A stretch of DNA of 8,188 bases from an uncultured euryarchaeote (GTDB lineage Archaea > Thermoplasmatota > Poseidoniia > Poseidoniales > Thalassarchaeaceae). Shown piece by piece: positions 7,272 to 8,188 of the stretch. A program made the translations under genes and the position numbers. Location of the stretch: NCBI GenBank assembly GCA_937897085.1, contig CALCOR010000060.1, positions 1-8,188 on the forward strand. The letters are read 5' to 3'. Position 1 is the stretch's first letter. Each line of letters begins with the position of its first letter. Under the pieces are notes generated by a model, which was given only the letters and a program-made list of their open reading frames with translations, did no database searches and had not been told where the DNA came from.

Positions 7272-7274
7272 CGA

Positions 7275-7300
7275 CTGACATCAGCGCTGGTCGATGTCAG
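7275..7300 (+). repeat. 8-bp inverted repeat spanning the antiporter start codon
   Basis: CTGACATC (7275-7282) and GATGTCAG (7293-7300) are perfect reverse complements around a 10-nt spacer that itself holds the palindrome AGCGCT (7283-7288). The right arm contains the ATG at 7294-7296. In a leadered mRNA the stem would hide the start codon. If the transcript is leaderless, the repeat would instead lie over the transcription start and suit a dimeric repressor. Confidence 0.5.
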
Positions 7301-8188
7301 CCATCCCACCCACCTGGTTACAAGGACTTCTGGGAGCACTGATTCTCGCTCTGCTGGTCGCTCTGGGAACCCGCTGGATCCGCTTGCCATACACCATCGC
7401 GCTGGTCCTCGTGGGCCTGTTCATCGGTTGGCTGGGCGAGTTGGTAGTAGGCGACCTGCCGTTCGGTGGCGGACTGATGTCCCCCGACCTCATCCTGTTC
7501 GTCCTGCTCCCGCCGCTGCTGTTCGAGGGTGCGGCCGGGATGCACATCGATAAGTTGCGTCGGAACTGGCGTCCAATCACTTTGCTCGCCATCCCAGGTG
7601 TACTGCTCAACACCACCATCATCGGCCTCATCTGTTGGCGACTGCTGTGGTGGGGTGATGATTTCGGCTTCCTCTATGGGCTGTTGCTCGGAAGCGTACT
7701 CGCCGCCACTGACCCGGTCAGTGTGCTGGCTCTGGTGCGCAACCTCGGCGCACCCAAGCGTCTGGCGGTGCTACTCGAGGGGGAATCGCTGTTCAACGAC
7801 GGAACCGCCGTGGTCATGTTCAACATCATCCTGATCGCCTTGCTCACCAAGATAGCTGGTGGCTCGACCTCCGCTTCGGAACTGCTGACGGGGGCAATCG
7901 CCTCGTTCCTGATGGTCGTGACCATCGGGCTGCTCGTCGGCATCGTGCTCGGAGTCGTTGCCAACACGTTGTTGGAGCAGAGTGAGGACCATCTGTTCGA
8001 GATCGCGCTCACGGTTGCGCTCGCCTTCGGCGCCTTCCTGTTCGCCGAGATGCTGAGTGGAAGCGGGGTCATCTCAGTCGTCGTCGCCGGCCTGATGGTG
8101 GGGAACCAAGGAGTTCCTGAAGGGATGACTCCTACGGCGAGAGTCGGCCTGCATCACTTCTGGGAGGTGGTTGTGTTCCTGATTAACA
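7294..8188 (+). CDS. CPA1-family Na+/H+ antiporter (NhaP-like), 5' part
   Basis: Partial: 298 codons visible, cut by the right edge, with no stop. Membrane exchanger moving Na+ (or another cation) out against H+, for pH and salt balance. Many hydrophobic helices are evident from residue 8 onward. The CPA1 core is clear: ATDPVSVLAL with D140, then LLEGESLFNDGTAVV with the N168-D169 ion-binding pair. The Asn-Asp pair points to an electroneutral CPA1 exchanger; the electrogenic CPA2 type has Asp-Asp. SGVISVVVAGLMVGN and FWEVVVFLIN near the edge match later conserved helices, so about 100-250 residues probably lie beyond. The ATG at 7294 is the only option, since a TGA sits in frame at 7276 with no start codon between. 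There is no Shine-Dalgarno. The exact ion cannot be told. Confidence 0.92.
   Translation, partial: MSAIPPTWLQGLLGALILALLVALGTRWIRLPYTIALVLVGLFIGWLGELVVGDLPFGGGLMSPDLILFVLLPPLLFEGAAGMHIDKLRRNWRPITLLAIPGVLLNTTIIGLICWRLLWWGDDFGFLYGLLLGSVLAATDPVSVLALVRNLGAPKRLAVLLEGESLFNDGTAVVMFNIILIALLTKIAGGSTSASELLTGAIASFLMVVTIGLLVGIVLGVVANTLLEQSEDHLFEIALTVALAFGAFLFAEMLSGSGVISVVVAGLMVGNQGVPEGMTPTARVGLHHFWEVVVFLIN

Overview
The window most likely comes from a euryarchaeon, with marine Poseidoniales (Marine Group II/III, a Thermoplasmata relative) as the best guess. The archaeal assignment rests on three genes: a type II (archaeal-fold) glyceraldehyde-3-phosphate dehydrogenase, an RNase P protein subunit of the Rpr2/RPP21 family, and a stand-alone archaeal YhbY/CRM RNA-binding protein directly after it. 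The narrower guess rests on a very large secreted, membrane-anchored S8 protease with a proline-rich tail, a bacterial/eukaryotic-type adenylate kinase, and rather GC-rich DNA. It is inferred from gene content, not from a phylogenetic marker.

Layout: all six genes are on the + strand and densely packed. (1) 35-1075, GAPDH. (2) After a 66-bp gap holding a perfect 7-bp hairpin, 1142-5890 encodes a 1582-residue exported subtilase that fills more than half the window. It has a signal peptide, prodomain, Kp43-like S8 catalytic domain, jelly-roll domain, a string of Ig-like modules, one C-terminal membrane helix and a Pro-rich cytoplasmic tail. (3) After an 81-bp gap comes a compact cluster: adenylate kinase (5972-6598), RNase P component 4 (6613-6978) and a CRM-domain protein (6975-7244). 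The last two overlap by 4 nt (ATGA). (4) A further 49 bp on, at 7294, a CPA1-type Na+/H+ antiporter begins and runs off the right edge; 298 codons are visible.

How the genes relate: GAPDH serves central carbon metabolism. The protease would digest external protein at the cell surface, fitting a heterotrophic lifestyle. The adk-rnp4-CRM cluster is housekeeping (nucleotide balance, tRNA 5' processing, probably ribosome or RNA maturation). The antiporter handles Na+ and pH homeostasis. The genes look like neighbouring separate units, not one pathway.

Translation signals differ by position. GAPDH and rnp4 have good Shine-Dalgarno sequences and the CRM gene a weak one. The protease, adk and antiporter have none, but each has an A/T-richer patch centred about 26-27 nt before its ATG, as expected for leaderless archaeal transcripts. 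I found no mobile element, CRISPR, RNA gene or defence system, and no clearly new system. The points most worth a second look are the shortened LID of the adenylate kinase, the inverted repeat over the antiporter start codon, and the design of the giant protease.
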